A DNA stretch of 8,479 nucleotides. Source: Pseudomonadota bacterium. Lineage in GTDB: Bacteria; Pseudomonadota; Alphaproteobacteria; Reyranellales; Reyranellaceae. The position numbers and the translations under genes are program-made. The notes under the pieces were generated by a model that saw nothing but the letters and a program-made list of their open reading frames with translations, was not told the origin of the DNA and did not search any database. Every line of letters begins with the position of its first letter. Positions within the stretch are counted from its first letter, which is position 1. Shown here in pieces: positions 1 through 7,204 of the stretch. Where the stretch lies: positions 1 to 8,479 of the forward strand of contig JAEWIV010000360.1 of assembly GCA_023386865.1 (NCBI GenBank), in the 5' to 3' direction.

Positions 1-816
1 CAGCACCACGCCCGGCAGTTTCGCCGCCAGCCGAGAGCCGACCGGCGCCCCGACCACACCCCCGAGGATCAGCAGCAGGGCGAGCACGACGTCGACCGTG
101 CCGTTGGTCGCCGCCTGCAAAAAGGTGACGTTGGCCGCCACGAACAGGATCTGGAAGTTCGAGGTGCCGATCACCACGGCGGTCGGCATGCCGAGTATGT
201 AGATCATCGCCGGCACCAGGACGAAGCCGCCGCCGACGCCCAGGATCGCCGACAGGACGCCGATGGCGAAGCCGATGCCGATCGGCAGCAGGGCGCTGAT
301 GTAGAGCTTGGACTTGTAGAAGCGCAGCTTCAGCGGCAGGCGGTGCACCAGGTAGTGGGTATGCAGCTTGCCGCGCGGCGCCTCGGGATTGCGGCGCCGC
401 CGGAGGTAGGTCCTGGCGCTCTCGAACAGCATCAGCACGCCGATGGTCGACAGCATGACGACATAGAGGACGGCGATCACGAAATCGATCTGGCCGATCG
501 CCTTGAGGTAGGTGAACAGCGACACGCCGGCCGACGAGCCGATCATGCCGCCCAGCAGCAGGATCAGCCCCATGCGCAGGTCGACATTGCCGCGCCGCCA
601 TTGCACCTGCAGGGAGGAGATCGAGTTGGCCACGACCTGGTTGGCCTGGCTCGCCACCGCGACGGCCGGCGGAATGCCGACGAAGATCAGCAGCGGCGTC
701 GCGAGGAAGCCGCCACCGACGCCGAACATGCCGGCCAGCAGCCCGGCGGCGCCTCCCAGGCCAAGCAGGAGGAACACGTTCATCGACTGCTCGGCGATCG
801 GCAGATAGATCTCCAC
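1..816 (-). CDS. TauE/SafE-family membrane permease, 3' end cut by window edge
   Basis: An integral inner-membrane protein of the TauE/SafE (DUF81) family, whose studied members move sulfite, sulfoacetate or other organosulfur anions. The visible 272 residues show the internal duplication typical of the family: a GVGGGF motif at residues 32-37 and again at 193-198, each followed by a hydrophobic helix and a Pro-rich turn (IGIPP-like, then LGMPTAVV). A hydrophilic basic loop lies at about residues 135-172. I chose the GTG at 816 because the resulting N-terminus (VEIYLPIAEQSMN) matches the usual start of this subfamily and a GAGG motif lies about 11 bases upstream; an in-frame ATG at 783 is the alternative. 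It starts 7 bp after the DUF2333 gene, so the two are probably co-transcribed. The C-terminus lies beyond base 1. The family is secure; the substrate cannot be read from sequence. Confidence 0.93.
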   Translation of the reverse strand, partial: MEIYLPIAEQSMNVFLLLGLGGAAGLLAGMFGVGGGFLATPLLIFVGIPPAVAVASQANQVVANSISSLQVQWRRGNVDLRMGLILLLGGMIGSSAGVSLFTYLKAIGQIDFVIAVLYVVMLSTIGVLMLFESARTYLRRRRNPEAPRGKLHTHYLVHRLPLKLRFYKSKLYISALLPIGIGFAIGVLSAILGVGGGFVLVPAMIYILGMPTAVVIGTSNFQILFVAANVTFLQAATNGTVDVVLALLLILGGVVGAPVGSRLAAKLPGVVL

Positions 817-823
817 GCGCCGC

Positions 824-1864
824 CTACCTCAGCAGGATGGAGCTGATCTCGCGCAGCTGCGTGCGGGCGCGCAGCAGGTAGAAGCCCTGGGCGGCGAGAT
901 GGTTGGGGATGAACAGCCCGTCCGGATAGCCGTTCCACACGATCCAGGGCTGCAGCGCCGCGGCGACGCGGAAGGTCTCGACCGTGCCGTTCCAGGCGTT
1001 GGTGAGGTTGCGCTCGCGGATGACGTTCTCGAAATCGACGCCGAGCTCGCGCAGCAGGATGTAGTTGGCGTAGAGCCGGCCCTTGTTGAAGTAGAAGATG
1101 TCGTCGGCCCGCATGTCGAACAGATCGCCGGAGCTTTCGATGATGTGCTGGTCGATGACCGCCGAATCCGAGCCCTCGTCGTTGGCGATGCGATCGATCA
1201 GGGCCTGCAGGTTGTCGGCGCGCCGCTCGAATACCGCCTGGCCGGACGCCAGCCGCTTGTTGTAGGCGAGCAGCCGGTCGCGTCCGGCGCGATACTTCTG
1301 TGCCGAGGTCGTCGACGGCATCAGGGACACGCTGGGTTGCCACAGCCAGATATTGGGCTGCTCGTTCAGGAAGCCGCGGGCCTGCTCGAGGTCGCGGTCG
1401 ACCTGGCTGGTGCCGCGCACGCGGCCGAGCTGGTCCATCAGCTCGGTGCTGAACCGGCCGAGCGCCGCCATCTCGCCGCGTTGGAAGTTCGGCATATTGT
1501 CGAGAATGCCGGCCGGCACGAAGAACGGCATCATCGGCGCCCAGGTCTTCTGGTCGACCTCACGGGTCACGAGGTCGGCTGCCGCCGCGACGGCGCGGCT
1601 TTCGCCGGGCACCACGTTGCGCGGTGCGAACTGCGGGTCGTCGTCGATGTTCTCGACGATCAGGGCACCCACCGGGAAATAGAGGATCAGCGCCACGACG
1701 ACCGCGCGCCATGTCCAGCGCCACAGCCGCCGACGGCCGCTGATCGGCGCGCCGACCGCCGTCTTGTCCCGACTCGGACGCCAATTCCTCAGGCGGTCCC
1801 AGCTCCTGCGCCACCGCGGCGAGGAAGGCGAAGCAGGCGCGCCGTGGTCCGGTTCGAACGTCAT
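824..1864 (-). CDS. DUF2333 family protein, membrane-anchored
   Basis: A 346-residue protein that I recognise as DUF2333 (function unknown), a family seen mainly in Proteobacteria. The N-terminus is a basic, proline-rich cytoplasmic stretch (about residues 1-50), followed by one transmembrane segment (about 53-70, rich in V, A, L, I). The rest is a mostly helical soluble domain predicted to face the periplasm. Conserved-looking blocks include DDIFYFNKGRLYANY and, near the C-terminus, WIVWNGYPDGLFIPNHLA. The ATG at 1864 is preceded by AAGGTG at good Shine-Dalgarno spacing. The open frame continues upstream without a stop to about 2833, but that part is antisense to the esterase gene and is not credible protein. 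The gene is divergent from the esterase and directly upstream of the TauE-like permease. No catalytic residues are evident. Confidence 0.88.
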   Translation of the reverse strand: MTFEPDHGAPASPSSPRWRRSWDRLRNWRPSRDKTAVGAPISGRRRLWRWTWRAVVVALILYFPVGALIVENIDDDPQFAPRNVVPGESRAVAAAADLVTREVDQKTWAPMMPFFVPAGILDNMPNFQRGEMAALGRFSTELMDQLGRVRGTSQVDRDLEQARGFLNEQPNIWLWQPSVSLMPSTTSAQKYRAGRDRLLAYNKRLASGQAVFERRADNLQALIDRIANDEGSDSAVIDQHIIESSGDLFDMRADDIFYFNKGRLYANYILLRELGVDFENVIRERNLTNAWNGTVETFRVAAALQPWIVWNGYPDGLFIPNHLAAQGFYLLRARTQLREISSILLR

Positions 1865-1878
1865 GCCGCACCTTACCA

Positions 1879-1894
1879 TTCGTCTCGTGACGAA
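1879..1894. promoter_or_regulatory. Possible operator dyad in the DUF2333/esterase divergent region
   Basis: TTCGTC and GACGAA form a perfect 6-bp inverted repeat around a 4-base spacer. It lies in the 84-bp gap between the two divergent starts and overlaps the place where the -35 region of the esterase promoter would fall. Dyads of this size and position are common repressor sites, but no regulator gene is in the window, so binding is inferred only. Confidence 0.35.
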
Positions 1895-1908
1895 ACAGGG
1901 GCACCGAC

Positions 1909-1917
1909 TGCTAGAGT
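1909..1917 (+). promoter_or_regulatory. Candidate extended -10 element for the esterase-MFS pair
   Basis: TGCTAGAGT fits an extended -10 (TGn plus TAGAGT, 4 of 6 matches to TATAAT). No good -35 hexamer is at the right distance, as expected for extended -10 promoters. Transcription would begin near 1924, leaving a leader of about 25 bases with GGAG at 1937-1940, 8 bases before the ATG. Confidence 0.4.
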
Positions 1918-1948
1918 GGCGCATTGATCGGTAAATGGAGTTGGAGGA

Positions 1949-2902
1949 ATGGCACTCGATCCCGAATCGCAGCGCTTGATCGACTTGATGGCGGCGGCCA
2001 ACCGGCCGGCGTGGAATACGCTGTCGCCGCGGGCGGCGCGCGAACTCTATCTCTCGCTGCGGCCGGCGGCGCAGGGACCTCGTCCGGCAGGGGCCAAGGT
2101 GGTCGACCGCACCATCGCGGGACCCGCCGGCGATCTCGCGGTGCGAATCTATCGCCCGGCCTCGGCGCCGGCCGATGCCAAGCTGCCGTGCCTGGTCTAC
2201 GCCCATGGCGGCGGCTGGGTGTTCGGCAACCTCGACAGTCACGACGTGCTCTGTGCCCAGTTCGCCCTGGAAGCGGGCATCGTGGTCTTCGCCATCGACT
2301 ACCGGCTGGCGCCGGAGGCGCGGTTTCCCGGCGCCTTCGACGACGTCGTGGCCGGCCTGCAATGGGTGGCGACCAACGGCGCCGCGATCGGCGTCGATTC
2401 CTCGAAACTCGCCATCGGCGGCGACAGCGCCGGCGGCAATCTCGCGGCCGCGGCCTCGATCTGGGCGCGCGACAACGGCGGTCCCGCACTCAGGCTGCAG
2501 CTGCTTGCCTATCCCGTGACCGACGCAGTCGGTCGCGCCGAATCCTATCGCCGTTACGAGGACGGCTACGGCCTGAATGCAGCCACGATGGAATGGTTCT
2601 TCGACCACTACGCGCCGGACAAGGCGGGCCGCGGCGACTGGCGCGTCTCGCCGCTGCGCGCCGGGTCGCTGGGCGGCCTGCCGCCGGCCCTGGTGATCAC
2701 CGCCGGATACGACCCTCTGCGCGACGAGGGGCGCGCCTATGCCTTCCGCCTGCAGCAGGAAGGCACGCAGGCCGACCTCGTCGAGTTCGGCGGCATGCTG
2801 CACGGCTTCCTCAGCTCGCCGATGCTGCTGCACGGGGCGCGCCGCGGCACCTCCCTCGCCGCCGCCGCGCTACGCGAAGCCCTGGTCCAGCGCGCCTCCT
2901 GA
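1949..2902 (+). CDS. Alpha/beta hydrolase, HSL-type (GDSAG) esterase
   Basis: A 317-residue cytoplasmic carboxylesterase of the hormone-sensitive-lipase (bacterial family IV) group, which hydrolyses short acyl esters. The oxyanion-hole motif HGGG is at residues 86-89, in AHGGGWVFGNLDSHD. The nucleophile elbow GDSAG is at 158-162 with Ser160. The acid is most likely Asp255 in YDPLRDEG, and the catalytic His is His285 in MLHGF. The order, spacing and length are all normal for the family, so the enzyme should be active. The start has two purine-rich motifs: GGAG 8 bases upstream, and GGAGG only 1 base before the ATG; the former has the usable spacing. The MFS transporter follows after 3 bp, suggesting a hydrolyse-and-export or import-and-hydrolyse pair. 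The natural substrate is unknown. Confidence 0.95.
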   Translation: MALDPESQRLIDLMAAANRPAWNTLSPRAARELYLSLRPAAQGPRPAGAKVVDRTIAGPAGDLAVRIYRPASAPADAKLPCLVYAHGGGWVFGNLDSHDVLCAQFALEAGIVVFAIDYRLAPEARFPGAFDDVVAGLQWVATNGAAIGVDSSKLAIGGDSAGGNLAAAASIWARDNGGPALRLQLLAYPVTDAVGRAESYRRYEDGYGLNAATMEWFFDHYAPDKAGRGDWRVSPLRAGSLGGLPPALVITAGYDPLRDEGRAYAFRLQQEGTQADLVEFGGMLHGFLSSPMLLHGARRGTSLAAAALREALVQRAS

Positions 2903-2905
2903 GAG

Positions 2906-4033
2906 GTGAGCACGGCCACGCCCTCGTCGAGCACCGTGCCGGTCGGCATGGCGCTGCCCGGCCTGGTCATCGCGGTGGCCATGATCGGCGACACGCTGCT
3001 CTATGCCGTGCTGCCGCTCTATCATGAGGACTTCGGCGTCAGCCTCGCCATGGTGGGCGTGCTGCTGTCGCTCAACCGCTGGATCCGGCTGCTCGCCAAT
3101 TCCGGCGTCGCCGCGATCGGCGAGCGGGTCGGCCCGCATGCGCTGATGGTGATGGCCGCCATCGGCTCAGTGGTCTCGACCACGCTCTACGGCCTGGCCG
3201 AGAACGACGCGGTGCAGGTCGGCGCGCGCATCCTTTGGGGCATCTCCTACGCCTCGCTCAACCTCTCGACGCTGGCCTATGCCGTTTCCGACCACGCCAA
3301 CGCCGGCAAGCGCGTCGGCGCGAGCCGCGCCGCCATCGGCATCGTACAGGCGATGTCCCTGGTGGGCGGTGCGTGGATCGCCCTGCAGGCGGGGCTGCGC
3401 ACCGTCTTCCTGATCTTCGGCGGGCTGACGCTGATCTCCCTCGGCGCCGCGCTGCTGCTGCCGCGCCTGTCGCGCGAGCATGCCGACAAGAAGCCGTTCC
3501 GCCTGCCGTTCCCGCATCGTCTAGAGACCTGGGGCTTCATGCTGGGCTTCACCAGCGACGGCGTGTTCCTGCTGACCCTGGCCTTCCTGATGAAGGATTC
3601 GATCACTTCGGTCGCGCCGGTGATGGCGACGGCGTTGCTGCTGGCGCTGCGCTGGCTGGTCGAGGTCACCACGGGCCCGCTGGGTGGCTGGATCGGCGAC
3701 CGCTTCGGCGCACGGCGCATCTCGATCATCAACGGCATACTGCTGGTGACGGGCTTCGTCCTGATCGCGCTCGATCACGAGCTGCTGGGCGCGATCACGG
3801 TCGTCACGACCCGCGGCATGTTCAACACCCTTATCCCGGTCCTGGTGCTGGCGCGCGGCAAGTCGAGCGTGCTGAGTTCCCAGGCGAGCTACTCGACGTG
3901 GCGCGATTTCGGCGCCGCGGTGGGTCCGTTGTCGGCGCCGTGGCTGTTCCTCAACATCCCCCAAGCGCCGCTCTACGGCATGTTGGCCGCGGCGCTCGGC
4001 ATTAGCGCCTATTTCTGTCTGGTGCGACGCTAG
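2906..4033 (+). CDS. MFS transporter
   Basis: A 375-residue polytopic inner-membrane protein of the major facilitator superfamily, with roughly twelve hydrophobic segments. The best motif is GPLGGWIGDRFGARR at about residues 257-271, the loop between helices 8 and 9 that repeats MFS motif A. In the first half the equivalent loop (IRLLANSGVAAIGERVG, about 60-76) is degenerate. A basic central loop (about 186-206) separates the two halves. The start is the GTG at 2906, 3 bp after the esterase stop; an ATG at 2948, just before the first helix, is the alternative, and the gene's own ribosome site is weak, suggesting translational coupling. Tight linkage to the esterase implies a related substrate, but whether it is a drug exporter or a nutrient carrier cannot be told from sequence. 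Confidence 0.93.
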   Translation: MSTATPSSSTVPVGMALPGLVIAVAMIGDTLLYAVLPLYHEDFGVSLAMVGVLLSLNRWIRLLANSGVAAIGERVGPHALMVMAAIGSVVSTTLYGLAENDAVQVGARILWGISYASLNLSTLAYAVSDHANAGKRVGASRAAIGIVQAMSLVGGAWIALQAGLRTVFLIFGGLTLISLGAALLLPRLSREHADKKPFRLPFPHRLETWGFMLGFTSDGVFLLTLAFLMKDSITSVAPVMATALLLALRWLVEVTTGPLGGWIGDRFGARRISIINGILLVTGFVLIALDHELLGAITVVTTRGMFNTLIPVLVLARGKSSVLSSQASYSTWRDFGAAVGPLSAPWLFLNIPQAPLYGMLAAALGISAYFCLVRR

Positions 4034-4036
4034 ACA

Positions 4037-4051
4037 CGCATCTCCGATGCG
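4037..4051. terminator. Short hairpin between convergent MFS and gloB genes
   Basis: CGCATC-TCC-GATGCG forms a 6-bp stem with a 3-base loop in the 40-bp gap between the two converging stops. No T-run follows on either strand, so it is not a classic intrinsic terminator. It may protect transcript ends or add weak bidirectional termination. Confidence 0.25.
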
Positions 4052-4073
4052 CGCGATTCACTCCAGCTCTCCG

Positions 4074-4850
4074 CTACCGAAACACGTCCTTGCGGTGCCG
4101 CACCTCGGCGAACACCGCGACCGGATCGCCCCCCGCCATGCCGACGGCCTTCTGGACGGCCGGCACATCGGCGCGCAGGAAGGGGTTGGTCGCCTTCTCC
4201 TCGCCGAGCAGCGACGGCACCGTGGCCTCGCCCTTGGCACGCGCCGCGTCGATGGCTGCCGAGCGCTTCAGGAGCTTGTCGTTGTCTGCCTCGACCGTCA
4301 CCGCGAAGCGGGCATTCGACTGCGTATACTCGTGCGCGCAGTAGACGCGCATGTCGTCGGGCAGCGCGCGCAAGCGGCTGAGCGACGTCCACATCTGCTG
4401 CGGCGTGCCCTCGAACAGGCGGCCACAGCCCAGCGCGAACAGCGTGTCGCCGCAGAACAGCGCTTTCTGCTCGCGGAAGGCATAGGCGATGTGGCCGCTG
4501 GTGTGGCCGGGCACGAAGAACACCTCGGCCTCGGCCTCGCCAAAGCGGTAGCGGTCGCCGTCGTCTATCTCGACGTCTATGCCGGGGATGCGGGCGCGGT
4601 CGCGGCGTGGGCCGACGATGGTGCAGCCGGTGGCCTCCTTGATCTCGCGGTTGCCGCCGACATGGTCGCCGTGGTGGTGCGTGTTCAGGATATGGGTGAT
4701 CTTCCAGCGGCGTTTGGCCGCCTCGGCCAGCACCGGCCCGGCGACCGCGGGGTCGACGACGCCGACCGCGCCGCTCTGCGGCTCGCGCATCAGCCACACG
4801 TAATTGTCATTCAGGACGGGGATACGGACGATGTCTAGGGTGGTGCTCAT
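4074..4850 (-). CDS. gloB: Hydroxyacylglutathione hydrolase (glyoxalase II)
   Basis: A 258-residue metallo-beta-lactamase-fold enzyme that hydrolyses S-D-lactoylglutathione to D-lactate and glutathione, the second step of methylglyoxal detoxification in the cytoplasm. The dinuclear metal site is complete: THHHGDH gives His58, His60, Asp62 and His63, with His116 (PGHTSGH), Asp135 (CGDTLFALGCGRLFEG) and His173 (CAHEYTQSN). The C-terminal glutathione-binding residues are also present, with Arg251 and Lys254 in RHRKD, plus the NPFLR block at about 222-226. Length is normal for the family. The ATG at 4850 gives the usual N-terminus (IPVLNDNYVWL) but has no clear Shine-Dalgarno sequence. It is divergent from the methyltransferase and shares a regulatory region with two dyads. 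The glyoxalase I gene is not in the window. Confidence 0.97.
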   Translation of the reverse strand: MSTTLDIVRIPVLNDNYVWLMREPQSGAVGVVDPAVAGPVLAEAAKRRWKITHILNTHHHGDHVGGNREIKEATGCTIVGPRRDRARIPGIDVEIDDGDRYRFGEAEAEVFFVPGHTSGHIAYAFREQKALFCGDTLFALGCGRLFEGTPQQMWTSLSRLRALPDDMRVYCAHEYTQSNARFAVTVEADNDKLLKRSAAIDAARAKGEATVPSLLGEEKATNPFLRADVPAVQKAVGMAGGDPVAVFAEVRHRKDVFR

Positions 4851-4860
4851 GATGCAACGT

Positions 4861-4879
4861 TAGCAAGGCTGCCTTGTTA
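4861..4879. promoter_or_regulatory. Inverted repeat 1 between gloB and methyltransferase
   Basis: TAgCAAGGCtGCCTTGtTA is a 19-bp odd-centred palindrome with one mismatched pair (lower-case g and t) around a central T. It begins 11 bp upstream of the gloB start, where the core promoter of gloB should be. Likely a protein-binding site; the regulator is unknown. Confidence 0.4.
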
Positions 4880-4902
4880 CCGCCATGGGCCAGCCATGGC
4901 GG
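4880..4902. promoter_or_regulatory. Inverted repeat 2 between gloB and methyltransferase
   Basis: CCGCCATGG and CCATGGCGG are perfect 9-bp inverted arms around a 5-base spacer (GCCAG). The repeat abuts inverted repeat 1 directly, and its right arm covers the position of the -35 region (about 4898-4903) of the methyltransferase promoter. It lies upstream of the predicted transcript start, so it is more likely a DNA operator than an RNA structure. Confidence 0.45.
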
Positions 4903-4917
4903 CACAGGCGCGGTTTC

Positions 4918-4926
4918 TGCTACAAT
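4918..4926 (+). promoter_or_regulatory. Extended -10 promoter, predicted leaderless methyltransferase mRNA
   Basis: TGCTACAAT is a good extended -10 (TGn plus TACAAT, 5 of 6 matches). Six bases separate it from the ATG at 4933, so transcription would begin at or next to the A of the start codon. That agrees with the absence of a Shine-Dalgarno sequence before this ATG. Confidence 0.5.
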
Positions 4927-4932
4927 TCCCAT

Positions 4933-5715
4933 ATGTGGACGGACGTCCTCGATCTCAACGATTTTTACAGCAGCACGCTGGGGCAAATGACAGTGCGGCT
5001 GCTGCGTGCGCGCTTGCGCGACGTGTGGCCGAATGTCCGCGGCGAGACCGTGCTGGGCCTGGGCTACGCCACGCCCTTCCTGCGGCCTTTCCGCGAGGAG
5101 GCGCATCGCACCCTGGCGTTCATGCCGGCCCAGCAGGGCGTAACGCGCTGGCCGCGCGAAGGACGCAACCTCACCGCCCTGGTCGACGAGAACGACCTGC
5201 CCCTGCCCGACCGGTCGGTCGATCGCGTCCTGCTCGTCCATGCCGTCGAATGCACCGAGCAGGTGCGGCCGATGCTGCGCGAGATCTGGCGGGTGATGGC
5301 CGACGGCGGCCGCCTGGTCACGGTGGCGCCGACCCGCGCCGGCCTGTGGTCGCAGGTCGACCGTTCGCCGTTCTATCAGGGCCATCCCTACTCCGCCGGC
5401 CAGCTCGCAGGCTTGCTGCGCGCCAATATGTTTGCGCCGCTGCGCCAGAGCCGCGCCCTCTACATGCCGCCCACGAACTCGCGGGTGATGCTGCGCATGG
5501 CGCCGGCGGTCGAGCGCTTTGGCCAGCGCTGGCTGGGTCGCTTTGCCGGTGTAAGCGTCATCGAGGCCGGCAAGCAGCTTTATGCCGGCATCGTCGAGCG
5601 GCATACCGCGCCGGAGCTCGCCGTCGTGCGGCCCAAGCTCAGGATCGCTAGCTCGCGCGACACGCAAGCTGCACGGACGCGCAACGCCGAGGACGGCGAA
5701 GCACCGGCCTCCTGA
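4933..5715 (+). CDS. Class I SAM-dependent methyltransferase
   Basis: A 260-residue cytoplasmic protein with the methyltransferase type 11 layout. Motif I, the SAM-binding loop, is VLGLGYATPFL at residues 40-50. The motif around the fourth strand is LPLPDRSVDRVLLVHAVE at about 89-106, followed by the helix LREIWRVMADGGRLV (about 115-129) that is typical after it. The C-terminal third is not recognisable, and the last 25 or so residues are polar and probably disordered. The acceptor substrate cannot be inferred. I chose the ATG at 4933 (MWTDVLDLNDFY) rather than the in-frame ATG at 4885, because the extra residues are non-conserved in character and their coding region is occupied by the dyads and the promoter. 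It is divergent from gloB and 27 bp upstream of the dehydrogenase, which may share its transcript. Confidence 0.88.
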   Translation: MWTDVLDLNDFYSSTLGQMTVRLLRARLRDVWPNVRGETVLGLGYATPFLRPFREEAHRTLAFMPAQQGVTRWPREGRNLTALVDENDLPLPDRSVDRVLLVHAVECTEQVRPMLREIWRVMADGGRLVTVAPTRAGLWSQVDRSPFYQGHPYSAGQLAGLLRANMFAPLRQSRALYMPPTNSRVMLRMAPAVERFGQRWLGRFAGVSVIEAGKQLYAGIVERHTAPELAVVRPKLRIASSRDTQAARTRNAEDGEAPAS

Positions 5716-5742
5716 TCCCGCCACCTCATCGAGAGCATTCGC

Positions 5743-6675
5743 ATGTCGCTGTCTCCGCGCGTGATCGCGCTGCTGGGCTTTGGTGAGGCGGGATCGGCCA
5801 TCGCGCGCGGGCTGTGCGTCGAGGGCGGATGGCGCGGCACGCCGCGGCCCGGCGACAATGCTCCGCACCGGGTCATCGCCATCGATACCGCGCTCGACCA
5901 GGACGCGCGCGGCATCGCGCTCGGCGAGCAAGCGAGGAAGCTCGACGTCGCCATCGCAGGCCGCTACACGGCGGCACTTGGCGACGCCGACATCGTGATT
6001 TGCGCCGTGCAGGGCGAGCATGCGCTGGAGGCGGCCAAGTCGGCCGCGCCGCTGCTCAAGAAGGGCGCCCACTATCTCGATCTCTGCACCGTGACGGGCC
6101 GCATGTCGGACGAGGACCGCGCCGAGATCGAGGCGGCGGGTGGGCGCTACATCGACATCGCCGTCATGGGCGGCTTTTTCAAGCAGGGCATCAAGGCGCC
6201 GATGCTGGTGGCGGGCCAGGACGTCGAGCCGGTCGTGGCCTGGATGAATGCCAGCGGGTTCGAGGCCAAGGCGCTGGGACCCAAGCCGGGCAGCGCCTCG
6301 TCGGTGAAGATGATCCGCAGCGTCCTGATCAAGGGTGTCGAGGCGCTGGGCGTCGAGGCCTATGTCACCGCCGAGCGCCAGGGCATCCTGAAGGAAGTCA
6401 TGGAGTGCATGGGCGACGTCGACCAGATCGGCTTTGCCAAGTTCGTCGGCATGTTGGTGCAGACCCATATCGTGCACGCGCACCGACGCTGGGAGGAGAT
6501 GGGGCTGGTCGGGCGGACGCTGCGCGAGACCGGCGTCGATCCGCTGATGACCGAGGCGATCGAGAAGAGCCATCGCCGCACCGTCGATGCCGGCATCGCG
6601 CCTGCCGACGGCAAGGTGCCGGGCCTCGACGAGGCGCTGATGATCCTGTCCGAGAAGGTCATCCGTGGCCGCTGA
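5743..6675 (+). CDS. NAD(P)-dependent dehydrogenase with DUF1932 domain
   Basis: A 310-residue oxidoreductase of the 6-phosphogluconate/3-hydroxyisobutyrate dehydrogenase-like superfamily. The N-terminal Rossmann fold opens with LLGFGEAGSAIARGL (about residues 10-24), followed by IAIDT at the end of the second strand. The middle of the domain carries LDLCTVTGR and the AVMGGFFKQG block. The C-terminal helical domain (about 183-255) resembles DUF1932, with GSASSVKMIRSVLIKGVEALGVEAY; Lys189 aligns with the catalytic Lys of the superfamily. It probably oxidises a 2- or 3-hydroxyacid; the exact substrate is unknown. GAGAG lies about 10 bases before the ATG. The stop overlaps the start of the next gene by 11 bp, so the two are probably translated in a coupled way. 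Confidence 0.9.
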   Translation: MSLSPRVIALLGFGEAGSAIARGLCVEGGWRGTPRPGDNAPHRVIAIDTALDQDARGIALGEQARKLDVAIAGRYTAALGDADIVICAVQGEHALEAAKSAAPLLKKGAHYLDLCTVTGRMSDEDRAEIEAAGGRYIDIAVMGGFFKQGIKAPMLVAGQDVEPVVAWMNASGFEAKALGPKPGSASSVKMIRSVLIKGVEALGVEAYVTAERQGILKEVMECMGDVDQIGFAKFVGMLVQTHIVHAHRRWEEMGLVGRTLRETGVDPLMTEAIEKSHRRTVDAGIAPADGKVPGLDEALMILSEKVIRGR

Positions 6676-7165
6676 CGTGTTCGACCGGATCATGGCGTTG
6701 CTGAACGACTCCAAGGCGAAATTCCGTGTCATCGAGCACCAGGCCGAAGGCCGGTCGGAGGCGATCAGCGCCATTCGCGGCAACCGGCCAGAGCAGGCGG
6801 CCAAGGCCATGGTGCTCGATCTGCGCGGCGGCGGCGCGGGCAAGCGCCATGTGCTGGCGATCCTGCCGGGCAACCGCAAGCTCGACTTCACGGCCGTCGC
6901 GAAACTGTTCGAGGCGCGCAAATGTGGCTTCGCCTCGCCCGACACCGCGCAGGCGTTGACCGGCTGCGTCATGGGCTCGGTGCCGCCCTTCTCGTTCGAT
7001 CCCGCGCTGGCGGTCGTGGTCGAAGAGGACCTGCTCGCAAACGACACGCTGTTCTTCAATGCCGGGCGCCTCGACCGCTCGATGGAGCTCGACACCAAGG
7101 ACTGGCTGGCGGTGGCGCGCCCGCGCGTCGCCCGAATCGCGGCAGGGATCGCGGCCGCGAGCTAG
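6665..7165 (+). CDS. YbaK/EbsC-type aminoacyl-tRNA deacylase
   Basis: A 166-residue single-domain protein of the YbaK/ProRS editing (INS-like) superfamily, free-standing cytoplasmic enzymes that hydrolyse wrongly charged tRNAs such as Cys-tRNA(Pro) or Ala-tRNA(Pro). Family features visible are the conserved lysine in QAAKAMVLDL (Lys47), the loop GSVPPF at 104-109, and FFNAGRLDRSMEL at about 130-142. The length is typical. The start is the GTG at 6665, which keeps the first helix and the RVIEH strand; an ATG at 6692 would remove part of the helix. It overlaps the dehydrogenase by 11 bp, indicating co-translation, although no functional link between the two is obvious. Which mischarged tRNA it clears cannot be decided from these motifs. 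Confidence 0.92.
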   Translation: MAADVFDRIMALLNDSKAKFRVIEHQAEGRSEAISAIRGNRPEQAAKAMVLDLRGGGAGKRHVLAILPGNRKLDFTAVAKLFEARKCGFASPDTAQALTGCVMGSVPPFSFDPALAVVVEEDLLANDTLFFNAGRLDRSMELDTKDWLAVARPRVARIAAGIAAAS

Positions 7166-7169
7166 CGCC

Positions 7170-7197
7170 TTGGAACGGCCCCATGCCGGACTATAGT
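7170..7197 (+). promoter_or_regulatory. Sigma70-like promoter of lepB, predicted leaderless start
   Basis: TTGGAA at 7170-7175 and TATAGT at 7192-7197 are separated by 16 bp (4 of 6 and 5 of 6 matches to consensus). Transcription would begin at about 7204-7205, that is at the lepB ATG. No Shine-Dalgarno motif precedes that ATG. The promoter fits entirely in the 39-bp gap after the YbaK-type gene. Confidence 0.6.
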
Positions 7198-7204
7198 GTC
7201 GGGC

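Noticed and set aside
899..1927. A 342-residue plus-strand open frame opposite DUF2333
   Set aside because: Shadow of the DUF2333 codons, rich in H, R, D and A, with no motif and no ribosome site.
1865..2833. Upstream extension of the minus-strand DUF2333 frame to 669 residues
   Set aside because: It is antisense to the esterase gene, arginine-rich and low in complexity, and the ATG at 1864 has a good ribosome site and yields the family's normal length.
4034..4073. Intrinsic bidirectional terminator
   Set aside because: The stem is only 6 bp and neither strand has a T-run, so it is listed only as a low-confidence hairpin.
4885..4932. Longer start for the methyltransferase at the ATG at 4885
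   Set aside because: The added residues overlap the inverted repeat and the -10 box; the conserved-looking N-terminus begins at the ATG at 4933.
4807..7098. A 763-residue minus-strand open frame
   Set aside because: It is antisense to the well-supported methyltransferase, dehydrogenase and YbaK-type genes; long open antisense frames are expected at this GC content and no domain is recognisable in it.
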